DNA of 64,000 nt from contig JAFEBV010000041.1 in NCBI GenBank assembly GCA_018242485.1, positions 1 through 64,000 on the forward strand, given 5' to 3'. Each line of letters begins with the position of its first letter. The first letter of the stretch is position 1. A program made the position numbers and the translations under genes. The notes below the pieces were generated by a model. It did not search any database. It saw nothing but the letters and a program-made list of their open reading frames with translations, and was not told the origin of the DNA. This document shows positions 45,326 through 55,143 of this stretch, piece by piece. Source of the DNA: Pseudomonadota bacterium. GTDB lineage: Bacteria; Pseudomonadota; Gammaproteobacteria; Xanthomonadales; Xanthomonadaceae.

Positions 45326-47461
45326 ATGTCCCCATCCCGTCCCACCGCGCTGGTCACCTGCGCCCTGCCCTATGCCAACGGTCACCTGCATCTGGGGCAC
45401 CTCGTGGGCTACACGCAAGGCGATATCTGGGTGCGGGCGCAGCGCATGACCGGGCGCACGGTGCACTTCGCGTGCGCCGACGACACCCACGGCACGCCGA
45501 TCATGCTCGCCGCCGAAAAGGCAGGGCTGACGCCCGAGGCCTTCATCGCCGGCATCCAGCAAAGCCACGAGCGCGATTTTGATGACTTCCACGTCGCCTT
45601 CGACTGGTACGACTCCACCCATTCGCAGCGCAACCGTACGATCACCGAAGGCATCTATGCCGCCCTGGATGCGGGCGGCCATATCGCCCGGCGCAACGTG
45701 GAGCAGTACTACGACCCGGTGAAGGCGATGTTCCTGCCGGATCGCTACATTCGTGGGCAATGCCCGAACTGCGGCGCGGCCGATCAATACGGCGACAACT
45801 GCGAAAACTGCGGGGCGACGTATGCGCCGACCGAGCTGAAGGATCCGCGCTCGGTGGTGTCCGGTGCCACGCCGGAATTGCGTGCTTCCGAGCATCATTT
45901 CTTCAAGGCCGGTGATTTCACGCACGTGCTGCGCCAGTGGATCGAGGGCGACGTCGCGCATCCGTCGGTGAAGGCCAAGCTGCGCGAATGGCTGGATGCC
46001 GAAGGCGGCCTGCGCGACTGGGACATCTCGCGCGACGCGCCCTACTTCGGCTTCGAGATTCCCGGCGCGCCGGGCAAGTATTTCTACGTCTGGCTGGATG
46101 CGCCGATCGGCTATCTCACGGCTTTGCAGGAATTGTTTGCCGGCGGCCGCAAGCCCGGTGTGGGTGCTGCCGATTACGACGCATTGCTGTCGCCCGACAA
46201 TCCCGCCGAACTGCACCACTTCATCGGCAAGGACATCGTCAACTTCCACGGCCTGTTCTGGCCCGGCGTGCTGCACGGGGCTGGCATGAAACTGCCCACC
46301 GCGCTGCACGTCAACGGCTACCTCACCGTGAACGGCGCGAAGATGTCCAAGTCGCGCGGCACCTTCATCAAGGCACGCACGTATCTGGATGCCGGCCTCG
46401 ATCCGGAATGCCTGCGCTATTACTTCGCCGCCAAGACCGGGGCGGGCATGGACGACCTCGACCTGAACCTCGAGGATTTCGTGGCGCGGGTGAACGCGGA
46501 TCTAGTCGGCAAGTTCGTCAATATCGCCAGCCGTTGCGCGGGCTTCATCGGCAAGCGTTTCGATGGGAAGCTCGCGGCGGCGCTGCCGGATGCGCCGATG
46601 TATGCGCGCTTCGTCGCAGCAGCGCGGGGCGTGGCCGATGCCTACGCCGCCGGCGAATACAGCCTCGCGATCCGACAGACGATGGCGCTGGCCGACGAGG
46701 CCAACCGCTACATCGACGAGCGCAAGCCGTGGGTGATCGCCAAACAGGCAGGTGCTGAGGTGGAACTGCAAGCGGTGTGCACGCAGGGCATCAACCTGTT
46801 CCGCGTGCTCGCCACCTGCCTCGCGCCGGTGCTGCCGCGCATCGCCGCTGACGCGGAGCGCTTCTTGCAAGCGCCGGTGGCGGCGTGGTCGGCCATCGAC
46901 ACGCCCCTGCTCGATCACGTCATCGCGGCCTACGAACCGTTGCTCACCCGAATCGATCCCAAGCGCATCGAGGCGATGGTGGATGCGAGCAAGGAGCATC
47001 TGGAAGCCGCGGCACCGACTCAGCCCGAAGGCGCGACTGTGCGTGCAACGACGCCGCAGGAAACGACGACACCGGCGAGTGACAAGAACGCTGCTCCTCC
47101 GATTCCCCATTCCCCATTCCCCATTCCTGGCCTCATCGCCATCGACGACTTCGCCAGGCTCGACCTGCGCATCGGCACGGTGCGCGAATGCGGCTTCGTG
47201 GAAGGCTCCGACAAGCTGCTGCGCTTCGTGCTCGACGCCGGCGAACTCGGTCAGCGACAGATTTTTTCCGGCATCCGTGCGGCCTATGCCGAGCCGGAAA
47301 AACTCGTCGGCCGCAAGGTGGTGTTCATCGCCAACCTCGCCCCGCGCAAGATGCGCTTCGGCGTGAGCGAAGGCATGATCCTCTCCGCCGGCAGCGGCGG
47401 CGCCGACTTGCACCTGCTCGACGTGGATGCCGGCGCGCAGGCGGGGATGGCGGTGAAGTGA
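45326..47461 (+). CDS. metG: methionyl-tRNA synthetase
   Basis: 711-aa class I synthetase. HIGH-type motif in YANGHLHLGHL, zinc knuckle CPNCGAADQYGDNCENCGA, KMSKS in NGAKMSKSRGTF, and a C-terminal EMAP/tRNA-binding dimerisation domain starting near residue 604 (AIDDFARLDLRIGTVREC). The linker at about 590-603 (IPHSPFPIPGL) is encoded by tandem ATTCCCC repeats that also occur between genes in this window. ATG 45326 follows AGGA. Confidence 0.96.
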   Translation: MSPSRPTALVTCALPYANGHLHLGHLVGYTQGDIWVRAQRMTGRTVHFACADDTHGTPIMLAAEKAGLTPEAFIAGIQQSHERDFDDFHVAFDWYDSTHSQRNRTITEGIYAALDAGGHIARRNVEQYYDPVKAMFLPDRYIRGQCPNCGAADQYGDNCENCGATYAPTELKDPRSVVSGATPELRASEHHFFKAGDFTHVLRQWIEGDVAHPSVKAKLREWLDAEGGLRDWDISRDAPYFGFEIPGAPGKYFYVWLDAPIGYLTALQELFAGGRKPGVGAADYDALLSPDNPAELHHFIGKDIVNFHGLFWPGVLHGAGMKLPTALHVNGYLTVNGAKMSKSRGTFIKARTYLDAGLDPECLRYYFAAKTGAGMDDLDLNLEDFVARVNADLVGKFVNIASRCAGFIGKRFDGKLAAALPDAPMYARFVAAARGVADAYAAGEYSLAIRQTMALADEANRYIDERKPWVIAKQAGAEVELQAVCTQGINLFRVLATCLAPVLPRIAADAERFLQAPVAAWSAIDTPLLDHVIAAYEPLLTRIDPKRIEAMVDASKEHLEAAAPTQPEGATVRATTPQETTTPASDKNAAPPIPHSPFPIPGLIAIDDFARLDLRIGTVRECGFVEGSDKLLRFVLDAGELGQRQIFSGIRAAYAEPEKLVGRKVVFIANLAPRKMRFGVSEGMILSAGSGGADLHLLDVDAGAQAGMAVK

Positions 47462-47504
47462 CGCTTTGGCGCGTGATCGCCCGCGACTACACCATTGCCA
47501 AATC

Positions 47505-47690
47505 GTCATCCCCGCGCAGGCGGGAAGAGTTTCACAACAGCCGAAGGCTGGTCATCCAGCGACTCGCTTTTCGTTGGTTGGCTTGCGGGGCATAGTCACT
47601 GGATGACCAGCCTTCGGATCCTGTAATGCATTTCCCGCCTTCGCGGAAGTGCTGTTCAACAGCGAAGCTGGACAAGGGCGAGCCGGGATT
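47505..47690. repeat. nested palindromic repeat between metG and rnfB
   Basis: Inner arms CCGAAGGCTGGTCATCCAG (47541-47559) and its exact complement (47599-47617), extended to 23 bp with one mismatch; outer arms CCGCGCAGGCGGGAA (47512-47526) and TTCCCGCCTTCGCGG (47632-47646). A truncated family A copy (AACAGCGAAGCTGG) follows at 47658. No coding content. It resembles a small mobile palindrome (REP/MITE-like) with no transposase. Confidence 0.8.
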
Positions 47691-47705
47691 CGACTTTATT
47701 CAGTC

Positions 47706-48395
47706 ATGCCATTTTTCTTTGCACCCTTGCTCGCGGATTTCGTTGCCGCGCTGATCCTCGGCTGGCTGCTCGGCCCCGCCCTGCAGGATCGTTTCGACGA
47801 GGTCGCGGCGGACGATCGCTGGCGCGGCGTGCCGATCCGTGTGTTCGCGGCATTCATCGGATCCTTGCCCTTCGCGGCACTCAGCGCCGGATGGCTGCAC
47901 TGGGCCTGCGCGGCAGTCGCATGGCTGGGCTGGCTGCCGGGACTGCTGCGACCAGCGCGCCGGCCAGCGCAAACAGATGATCGGGAAAGCCTGATCGAAT
48001 CCATCGACCGCCTGCTGCCGCAGACGCAGTGCGGCCAGTGCGGATTCGGCGGTTGCCGGCCTTACGCCACCGCGATCGCGGAAGGACGCGCGCAGATCAA
48101 TCGCTGCCCGCCGGGCGGCGCGGATGGCATCGCCGCCCTCGCCGAGTTGCTGGATCGTCCACGCATCCCGCTCGACCCGGCCTGCGGTGTCGAGAAACCA
48201 TCGGCAGTCGCCTTCATCGTGGAAGACGACTGCATCGGCTGCACCAAGTGCATCCAGGCCTGCCCGGTGGACGCCATCGTCGGCGCGCCCAAGCGCATGC
48301 ACACGGTGATCGCCGATCTGTGCACCGGCTGCGAGTTGTGCGTGCCACCCTGCCCGGTGGATTGCATTCGCATGATCCCACCTGCGAACACATAG
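47706..48395 (+). CDS. rnfB: RnfB-like ferredoxin protein
   Basis: 229 aa. Four-Cys iron-sulfur domain in [20 protein letters not shown] and CPPGG, then two 4Fe-4S motifs [16 protein letters not shown] and [16 protein letters not shown]. The N-terminus is longer and more hydrophobic than usual (several membrane-compatible segments between 1 and 75). None of the other rnf genes is nearby, so it may work outside a complete Rnf complex, for example as an electron donor in Fe-S or redox maintenance. Confidence 0.85.
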   Translation: MPFFFAPLLADFVAALILGWLLGPALQDRFDEVAADDRWRGVPIRVFAAFIGSLPFAALSAGWLHWACAAVAWLGWLPGLLRPARRPAQTDDRESLIESIDRLLPQTQCGQCGFGGCRPYATAIAEGRAQINRCPPGGADGIAALAELLDRPRIPLDPACGVEKPSAVAFIVEDDCIGCTKCIQACPVDAIVGAPKRMHTVIADLCTGCELCVPPCPVDCIRMIPPANT

Positions 48396-48429
48396 TCGCG
48401 CCCATTGCATTCACATTGGGTGTTGCGCT

Positions 48430-48458
48430 GCGACAACCACCCCGCCTACCCGTATAAT
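48430..48458 (+). promoter_or_regulatory. putative sigma-70 promoter of typA
   Basis: GCGACA (48430-48435), 17-bp spacer, perfect TATAAT (48453-48458), with a leader of about 55 nt before the typA ATG. Confidence 0.6.
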
Positions 48459-48517
48459 GGGCGGCTGCCCATCCTGAACTTGAAGATCTGCGGGACATCG
48501 CCCGCGGACGCGCTCCC

Positions 48518-50362
48518 ATGTCCATCGAAAATCTCCGCAACATCGCCATCGTCGCCCACGTCGATCATGGCAAGACCACCCTCGTCGATCAGCTGCTCAA
48601 GCAGTCCGGCACCTTCGGCGAACGCGAAAAGATCGCCGAGCGGGTGATGGACAGCAACGATCTGGAAAAAGAGCGCGGCATCACCATCCTGTCGAAGAAC
48701 ACCGCGATCCGCTGGAAAGCGCCGAGCGGCGAGACTTTCCGCGTCAACATCGTCGATACCCCCGGCCACGCCGACTTCGGCGGCGAGGTGGAGCGCGTGC
48801 TGTCGATGGTCGATTCGGTGCTGATCCTCGTCGATGCGATGGACGGCCCGATGCCGCAGACGCGCTTCGTCACCCAGAAAGCCTTTGCGATGGGCTTCAA
48901 GCCCATCGTCGTGGTGAACAAGGTCGACCGCCCAGGTGCGCGCCCGGACTGGGTGGTGAACCAGACCTTCGACCTGTTCGACCGCCTCGGCGCGACCGAG
49001 GAGCAACTGGATTTCCCCGTCGTTTACGCCTCGGCGCTGCACGGCTACGCCGGCCTGTCGCCGGACGTGCGCGAGGGCAACATGAACCCGTTGTTCGAGG
49101 CCATCGTCAAGCACGTCGCGCCGCCGCCGGTCGATCTCGACGGCCCGTTCCAGATGCGCGTGACTTCGCTCGACTACAGCAATTACGTCGGCATCATCGG
49201 CGTCGGCCGCATCCAGCGCGGCAAGGTACGCACCAACATGCCGGTCACCATCCTCGACCGCGAGGGCAAGCCGCGCGCGGGCAAGGTGCTGCAGGTGCTC
49301 GGCTTCATGGGCCTGGAGCGCCGCGAAGTACCCGAGGCGCAGGCTGGCGACATCATCGCGTTCTCCGGCATCGAGGGCCTGGGCATTTCCGAGACGATCT
49401 GCGATCCGTCGGCACCGGAGCAGCTGCCGGTGATGACGGTCGATGAGCCGACCATCAGCATGACCTTTCAGGTCAACAACTCGCCTTTCGCCGGCAAGAA
49501 GGAGCGCAGCGGCGGCAAGTTCCTCACCTCGCGGCAGTTGCGCGACCGCCTGATCCGCGAAACCCAGCACAACGTCGCGCTGAAAGTCGAGGAGACCGAC
49601 GACGCCGACAAATTCAAGGTGTCCGGCCGTGGCGAACTGCACCTGTCGATCCTGATCGAGACGATGCGCCGCGAAGGCTACGAGCTCGCCGTGTCGCGCC
49701 CGGAAGTGATCGTGCGCGAGATCGACGGGCAGAAGATGGAGCCCTACGAATCGCTGGTCGTGGACATGGAGGAGCAATTTCAGGGCGGCGTGATGCAGCG
49801 CCTCGGCGAACGCCGCGCGCAACTGCTCAACATGGAGCCCGACGGCAAGGGCCGTGCGCGCATGGATTTCATGATCCCGGCGCGTGGGCTGATCGGCTTC
49901 CAGACCGAGTTCCGCACGATCACCGCGGGCACCGGCTTGCTGTTCCATGTGTTCGACCACTATGGTCCGCGCGCGGAAGGCGCCATCGCCGAGCGCCAGA
50001 ACGGCGTGATGATCTCCAACGCGACCGGCCCGTCGCCGGCCTACGCGCAAAACTTCATGCAGGAGCGCGGCCGCCTGCTGATCGAGCCGGGCGAGGAAAT
50101 CTACGAAGGCCAGATCGTCGGCATTCACGCCAAGGACAACGACCTCACCGTGAATGCGCTGCGCGCCAAGCAGCTCACCAACTTCCGCGCCGCCGGCAAG
50201 GACGATAACGAGCAGCTCACCCCGCCGGTGAAACTGTCGCTGGAGCAGGCGCTGGAGTTCATCGCCGACGACGAGCTGGTCGAGGTCACGCCGCTGCAGA
50301 TCCGTCTGCGCAAGAAGGAACGCACCGAGAACGACCGCAAGCGCGCCGCGCGCACGGGCTGA
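48518..50362 (+). CDS. typA: ribosome-binding GTPase TypA/BipA
   Basis: 614-aa translational GTPase. G1 [14 protein letters not shown], switch with [13 protein letters not shown]3 [15 protein letters not shown]4 [10 protein letters not shown], followed by the EF-G-like domains and the BipA-specific C-terminus. Involved in ribosome assembly and stress or cold adaptation. Complete and of family length. Confidence 0.97.
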   Translation: MSIENLRNIAIVAHVDHGKTTLVDQLLKQSGTFGEREKIAERVMDSNDLEKERGITILSKNTAIRWKAPSGETFRVNIVDTPGHADFGGEVERVLSMVDSVLILVDAMDGPMPQTRFVTQKAFAMGFKPIVVVNKVDRPGARPDWVVNQTFDLFDRLGATEEQLDFPVVYASALHGYAGLSPDVREGNMNPLFEAIVKHVAPPPVDLDGPFQMRVTSLDYSNYVGIIGVGRIQRGKVRTNMPVTILDREGKPRAGKVLQVLGFMGLERREVPEAQAGDIIAFSGIEGLGISETICDPSAPEQLPVMTVDEPTISMTFQVNNSPFAGKKERSGGKFLTSRQLRDRLIRETQHNVALKVEETDDADKFKVSGRGELHLSILIETMRREGYELAVSRPEVIVREIDGQKMEPYESLVVDMEEQFQGGVMQRLGERRAQLLNMEPDGKGRARMDFMIPARGLIGFQTEFRTITAGTGLLFHVFDHYGPRAEGAIAERQNGVMISNATGPSPAYAQNFMQERGRLLIEPGEEIYEGQIVGIHAKDNDLTVNALRAKQLTNFRAAGKDDNEQLTPPVKLSLEQALEFIADDELVEVTPLQIRLRKKERTENDRKRAARTG

Positions 50363-50465
50363 ATCCCGGGATCGGGCCATATCAGGCTGTTCCTAGACAA
50401 CCAGCCAGGGACGGCTTCCCGTGCGCTTGCGGTGTTCTTCGATGCGCAGGCATGCAGGCGAACGT

Positions 50466-50885
50466 TCATCCCCCTTCGCCGGGGATCTCGCAATTCACCA
50501 TCCACGGGATGCCGAAGCGGTCGACGAGCATGCCGAATCGCGCCGACCAGAAGGTCTGGTCGATCGCCATGGTCACCGTGCCGCCTTCGGCCAGCGCATG
50601 GAAGCATCGTTCGGCTTCCTCGACGCTGCGCGCTTGTACCGACACCGAAAAGCCGCCGGCCTTGCAGTCCGAGCCGGGTTGGCAATCCGAACCCATCAGC
50701 AACGCGTCGCCAACTTCCAAACGCACATGGATGATGCGGCCTTGCGCGTCGGGAGGCATCTGCGCGGCCATCGGCGAGTCGGCGAAGGTGGACAGCATCG
50801 CGATGCGGCCGCCCAGCGCGCGTTCGTAAAAACGGAAGGCTTCGGCGCATTGGCCGTCGAAGGTCAGGTAGGCGACGAGTTTCAT
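50466..50885 (-). CDS. VOC family protein, PhnB/YjdN-like
   Basis: 139-aa member of the glyoxalase/bleomycin-resistance fold with FDGQCAEAFRFYERALGG near the start and DRFGIPWMVNCE at the end, the PhnB-type ending. One of the metal-site residues expected for glyoxalases is not evident, as usual in this subgroup. Function unknown. Confidence 0.88.
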   Translation of the reverse strand: MKLVAYLTFDGQCAEAFRFYERALGGRIAMLSTFADSPMAAQMPPDAQGRIIHVRLEVGDALLMGSDCQPGSDCKAGGFSVSVQARSVEEAERCFHALAEGGTVTMAIDQTFWSARFGMLVDRFGIPWMVNCEIPGEGG

Positions 50886-51528
50886 GACGGATCTCCGGTG
50901 CGGGATAGGGCTTCAGTCGTTGCATCGCCGCTAGGCCGCCGAGGCGACGCGCCAGAACGGCGTTGGGAACGCGCCGCCCGACACTGGACTCGCCGCCCGC
51001 GACAGCTCGCCAACCCGGTCGGTTACGCCGTTCGCGCCATCGGCGCAAGACTCGGCGGTACGCCCACCCAGCTAGCCGGAACAGCGTACCGCGCCCGTCC
51101 GGGAAATTGTTCGGCGCTCGTCAGCGATTGGAAAGCCAGATCTGCGTTGCCATCCATCGGGACGGGGAACTGCATTCATGGTCGGACAGGCCTGCCACGA
51201 ACGAATGCATGGGTTGCCCGCGCGCCCGTTGCCCAAACGCCCTGCGCTGACAACCCCACCGCGTCCATCGCGACGTTGCATCGTCCATCCACCCGACGAG
51301 GGCTACGGCGTACCGCGCCCCTGACCCATGATCGCCGCAAGCCGCACCAGCGCAAGAATCGCGATCCGCGCATTGCGCCCGCAAGTCGCGCACGCGGCTC
51401 GCGGTGCGGATATGCGCCATTCGCCGCCTCTACGCGGCAAAGCGGCGCGGCTGCGCGCACGCCGCGCGTGCGCCCATCGTCCACGCACAGACGCGGTTTT
51501 GCCTTGCGGCGCATGCATTGTCGGCACT
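50886..51528. other. no recognisable gene
   Basis: About 640 bp between two minus-strand genes. Frames are open by chance because of high GC, but none reads like a protein family or has a convincing ribosome binding site. No tRNA, terminator or repeat was found. Confidence 0.6.
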
Positions 51529-54468
51529 TCACCTGCCGGCTTGCCGCGCCGTCGCCTCCGGGCGCCCGAACAGAAAGCCCTGTCCGAGACGGCAACCGAG
51601 CGCCAGCAGGCGCTCCCGCTGCGCGGGCGTCTCCACGCCTTCGCTGATCGCATCGATGCCCAGCGACGAGGACAGGGCGAGAATCGCGCGCACGATCGCC
51701 TCGCTGCCACGGCCTTTCTCGCCCGCATCGTCGAGATCGGCAATGAAGGAACGATCGATCTTCAACGCCCGCAGCGGGAAGCGGTGCAGGTAGGACAACG
51801 CCGAATAGCCGGTGCCGAAATCGTCCAGTTGCGCGCAAATGCCGCCATCGCACAACGTCTTGATCGTATCCAGCACCGATGCCGAGTTGTCCAGCAGCGC
51901 GCCCTCGGTGAGCTCGATGCGCACGCGCCCGGCCGGCACCGCGTAGTCGCGCGCCAGCGCGAGCAGGCGGTGGGACAGCTCAGGCGAATGGAAGTGCCGC
52001 GCCGACACGTTGATGCTGATGTATTCGTCGTTCGCAGCCACCTCATGGAAGCGCCGGCAGGTTTCCTCGAAGATCAGCCAGTCGATCTGTTCGATCAAGC
52101 CGCTGTCCTCGGCCACGCCGAGAAACTCCGCCGGCAACAGCACCCCCCTGCCCTCGTGGCGCCAGCGCAGCAAGGCCTCGTAGCCGACCACCTTCGCATC
52201 GGACAGTTGCACGATCGGCTGGAAGTACGGCACGAAGCGCCCGGATGCGATCGATCGGCGCAGTTCGCCTTCCAGGTCGTGCACTCGCAGCGCCTCGTGG
52301 CGCAGCGCCTCGTCGAACAGTTCGTAGCGGCTGCGACCCTTGTTCTTGGCGCGATACATCGCCACGTCCGCGTCGCGGAGCAATTCCTCCGGGCGCCGGT
52401 ACTGCGGCCCCACCATCGCCACGCCGATGCTGGCCGAGGTGAACAATTCCTTGCCGGCGACCACGATCGACTCGGCGAGCGCGGCGATGATGCGCTGCGC
52501 GACCTCGCAGGCCTCGCGCGCATCGCCGATATCCTCCACCAGCACCGCGAACTCGTCGCCGCCCAGCCGCGCCACCGTGTCGGGCATGCGCACCGCGCCG
52601 GCGATCAGCCGGCTGGCCTGCTTGAGCAGTTCGTCGCCGACAAGATGCCCGGCGCTGTCGTTGACTACCTTGAAGCGATCCAGATCGAGGAACAACACCG
52701 CGAAACCGCGCGCCGGATCGCGCTGATACACCGCCATCGCACGCTGCATGCGATCGAGCAAGCGGGTGCGGTTGGGCAAGCCGGTCAGGGCATCGTGCAA
52801 GGCCTGATAGGTCAGCGATTCCTCGGCGCGCTCGCGCTCGGCGATCTGCCCGCGCAGCTTGCGATTGGTGGTGGCCAGTTCGCGGGTGCGCTCCTCCACC
52901 CGCCGCTCCAGTTCGGCGTATGCGGCCTTGAGGTTGTCCTGCGCACGCTTGCGCAGCAAGCCGTTGGCGATATGGAAGGCGACGAAGGTCAGCAGTTCCT
53001 GGTCGCGCTCGCCGTAACGGATGTCCGCGCTGTAGCTTTGCACCACGATCGCCCCGACCGTGCGCTCGTCGCTCAGCAACGGCACGCCCAGCCAGCACAC
53101 CGACTGCGCGCCGATGCTTTGCACCTCCCCCTCGCGGGCAAGGCGATCGATCGCCGGGCGATCGGCCAGCAGCGGCTTGCCGGTGCGCAATACGTACTCG
53201 GTCAGGCCGCGGGCGAGCTTGCGGGTGGCGATGACCGCGTCGCGTTCGTCCACCGAATACGGGAAACGGAGTTCGTCGCCGTCCTCCGACAGCAGCGCAA
53301 TCAGGAAGTTTCGCGCATTCAGCAGGCGGTTGACCTCCTCGTGGACGGACGCATAGAACTGTTCGAGGGTATCGGCCGCTCCGGACAGTTCGGCGATCCG
53401 GTACAAGGCGCGCTGCAATTGTTCGGCGCGCTGCCGCTCGACCACTTCCGAGCGCAGCTCCAGATTCGCCATCGCCAGTTCGCGCGTGCGCTCGAACACC
53501 CGCCGCTCCAGTTCGGACTGCTGTTGCTTGCGCTCGATCGCGGTGAGGATGTGCTGGGCGACGTAGGAAAGCAGGGTGCGATCCTCCTCGTCGTAGCCGA
53601 TCGTCGGGTCGTAGCTTTGCACCACCACCGCGCCGCGCACCTTGTCGTCGGCCAGCATCGGCACGCCCAGCCACGCAAAACTCTCCGGCCCGTGCTCATC
53701 GTCGCGGGAAATGCCCATCTCCCGGCACAACTGCTCCGACGACCCCATGAAGGCGTGGCCGCGGCGGATCAGCGCGACGGTGAGGCTGTTGGGCAGCGCC
53801 TCCAGCGGGATCTCCATGTCCGGCTCGGCATCGAAGGGATCAAGCACGTCGGCGAAATACAGGAAGCGCAGGCTCTCCCGGGCGTCGTCGTACAAGGCGA
53901 TGAAGAAGTTTTCCGCGTACATCAGCCCGGCCACGATCTGGTGCAGGCCGCGCAGCATCTTGGGCATTTCCATCTGCGCACCGACCAGGTCGGCGATCGC
54001 ATACAGCGCACCTTGCAACTTCTCGGCCTTCTGCAATCGAGCCACGCGCGCGCTCAGGTGCGAGCGTTCGAGCAGAGCCGATCCGAACATGTACGCGCGC
54101 TTGAACAGGCGACCCCAATCGTGCGCCGGCTGCGCCGGATCGATCTCGACCGCAGCCGCCAGCCAACCATCGGCGTGCTCGATGCGCCAGCCCACCGCGA
54201 AGCCAGCGCCGTTGCTCCGCACATTGCCATCGGCATGCGCTTGCGCCTGCTCCAGCAGGGTTTCCGTCCGCGCCGACAGCGTGCCGCTGCACCACGCCGA
54301 TGCGCGATCGCTCCGCCCCCACGCCAGCGCCAACTGGACGAATCCCGGTACGGCACGGGCGCGTTGCGCCAAGCCGAAACCCAGATCCGCCATTGGACTG
54401 TCGTCCACGGGTTCCGCGGCACCGGCCTGTTCGGGCGGAAGCGTATGGATATCCTTGGCTGGATGCAT
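51529..54468 (-). CDS. c-di-GMP enzyme with tandem GAF, GGDEF and EAL domains
   Basis: 979 aa. Two GAF-type sensor domains (about 170-340 and 370-530; WLGVPMLADDKVRGAVVVQSY and the near copy WLGVPLLSDERTVGAIVVQSY), linked by coiled coils; GGDEF with intact RLGGDEF and RxxD (RMPD) five residues before; EAL with YEALLRW, and loop 6 LDDFGTGYSALSYL. Both catalytic sites look active, so the net direction depends on regulation. The start is uncertain: ATG 54468 lacks a clear Shine-Dalgarno. Confidence 0.88.
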   Translation of the reverse strand: MHPAKDIHTLPPEQAGAAEPVDDSPMADLGFGLAQRARAVPGFVQLALAWGRSDRASAWCSGTLSARTETLLEQAQAHADGNVRSNGAGFAVGWRIEHADGWLAAAVEIDPAQPAHDWGRLFKRAYMFGSALLERSHLSARVARLQKAEKLQGALYAIADLVGAQMEMPKMLRGLHQIVAGLMYAENFFIALYDDARESLRFLYFADVLDPFDAEPDMEIPLEALPNSLTVALIRRGHAFMGSSEQLCREMGISRDDEHGPESFAWLGVPMLADDKVRGAVVVQSYDPTIGYDEEDRTLLSYVAQHILTAIERKQQQSELERRVFERTRELAMANLELRSEVVERQRAEQLQRALYRIAELSGAADTLEQFYASVHEEVNRLLNARNFLIALLSEDGDELRFPYSVDERDAVIATRKLARGLTEYVLRTGKPLLADRPAIDRLAREGEVQSIGAQSVCWLGVPLLSDERTVGAIVVQSYSADIRYGERDQELLTFVAFHIANGLLRKRAQDNLKAAYAELERRVEERTRELATTNRKLRGQIAERERAEESLTYQALHDALTGLPNRTRLLDRMQRAMAVYQRDPARGFAVLFLDLDRFKVVNDSAGHLVGDELLKQASRLIAGAVRMPDTVARLGGDEFAVLVEDIGDAREACEVAQRIIAALAESIVVAGKELFTSASIGVAMVGPQYRRPEELLRDADVAMYRAKNKGRSRYELFDEALRHEALRVHDLEGELRRSIASGRFVPYFQPIVQLSDAKVVGYEALLRWRHEGRGVLLPAEFLGVAEDSGLIEQIDWLIFEETCRRFHEVAANDEYISINVSARHFHSPELSHRLLALARDYAVPAGRVRIELTEGALLDNSASVLDTIKTLCDGGICAQLDDFGTGYSALSYLHRFPLRALKIDRSFIADLDDAGEKGRGSEAIVRAILALSSSLGIDAISEGVETPAQRERLLALGCRLGQGFLFGRPEATARQAGR

Positions 54469-54594
54469 GGAGGGGGTGCATGGTCCGCAAACCGGCAGCA
54501 TAGCAATGCCGGTCGCGCGGCGGCGAAGCTCATTCGCCGCAGACAGCGTGGCGTCATGTTCCGCGCCACGCCCCCATCGCGTAGGCTGTTGGGC

Positions 54595-55143
54595 ATGGAT
54601 GCCGAGGCGACCGACGAAGCGCTGATGCTGGCCTACGGGCGCGGCGATGCGGCCGCGTTCGAGGCGCTGTACGCGCGCCACCGCGGCGGGCTGTTTCGCT
54701 ACCTGCTGCGCCACCTGCGCCAGCAGTCGCTGGCCGAGGAATGCTTCCAGGACACATGGAGCCGGCTGATCGCCGCCCGCGAGCGCTACCGGCCGGAGGC
54801 GAAGTTCACCACCTGGCTGTACCAGATCGCCAGCAATCGCCTGACCGACCATTGGCGTGCGCAGGGCCGCCACGGCGGCTTCGTCGAGGACGGCGAGGAA
54901 CGCGCGCAGCGCGAGCCCGACCCGTCCACGCCCGAGCGCGAACTGTCGTCGTTCGAGCAACGTCGGCATCTCCAGCGCGCACTGGAGGAATTGCCGGACG
55001 AACAACGCGAGGTGATCCTGCTGCGCCTGGATCGAGAACTGGCGCTGGAAGAGATCGCCGACATCACCGGCGTCGGCCGCGAGACGGTGAAATCCCGCCT
55101 GCGCTACGCCATGGACAAGCTGCGCGCGAGGTTGCGCTCATGA
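54595..55143 (+). CDS. ECF sigma factor
   Basis: 182 aa. Sigma region 2 (YLLRHLRQQSLAEECFQDTWSRLI, FTTWLYQIASNRLTDHWR) and region 4 (LEELPDEQREVILLRLDRELALEEIADITGVGRETVKSRLRYAM). ATG 54595 is the start that begins at region 2 (MDAEATDEALMLAYG). The next gene overlaps as ATGA and is probably its membrane-bound regulator. Confidence 0.93.
   Translation: MDAEATDEALMLAYGRGDAAAFEALYARHRGGLFRYLLRHLRQQSLAEECFQDTWSRLIAARERYRPEAKFTTWLYQIASNRLTDHWRAQGRHGGFVEDGEERAQREPDPSTPERELSSFEQRRHLQRALEELPDEQREVILLRLDRELALEEIADITGVGRETVKSRLRYAMDKLRARLRS

Noticed and set aside
48446..50380. 644-codon minus-strand frame opposite typA
   Set aside because: Shadow of typA; no family resemblance.
50421..51647. 408-codon plus-strand frame across the gene-free stretch
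   Set aside because: Arg/Ala/Pro-rich, no ribosome binding site, no motif; overlaps two better genes.
51328..54594. Long plus-strand frame joined to the ECF sigma gene
   Set aside because: Antisense to the GAF-GGDEF-EAL gene; the sigma protein itself begins at 54595.
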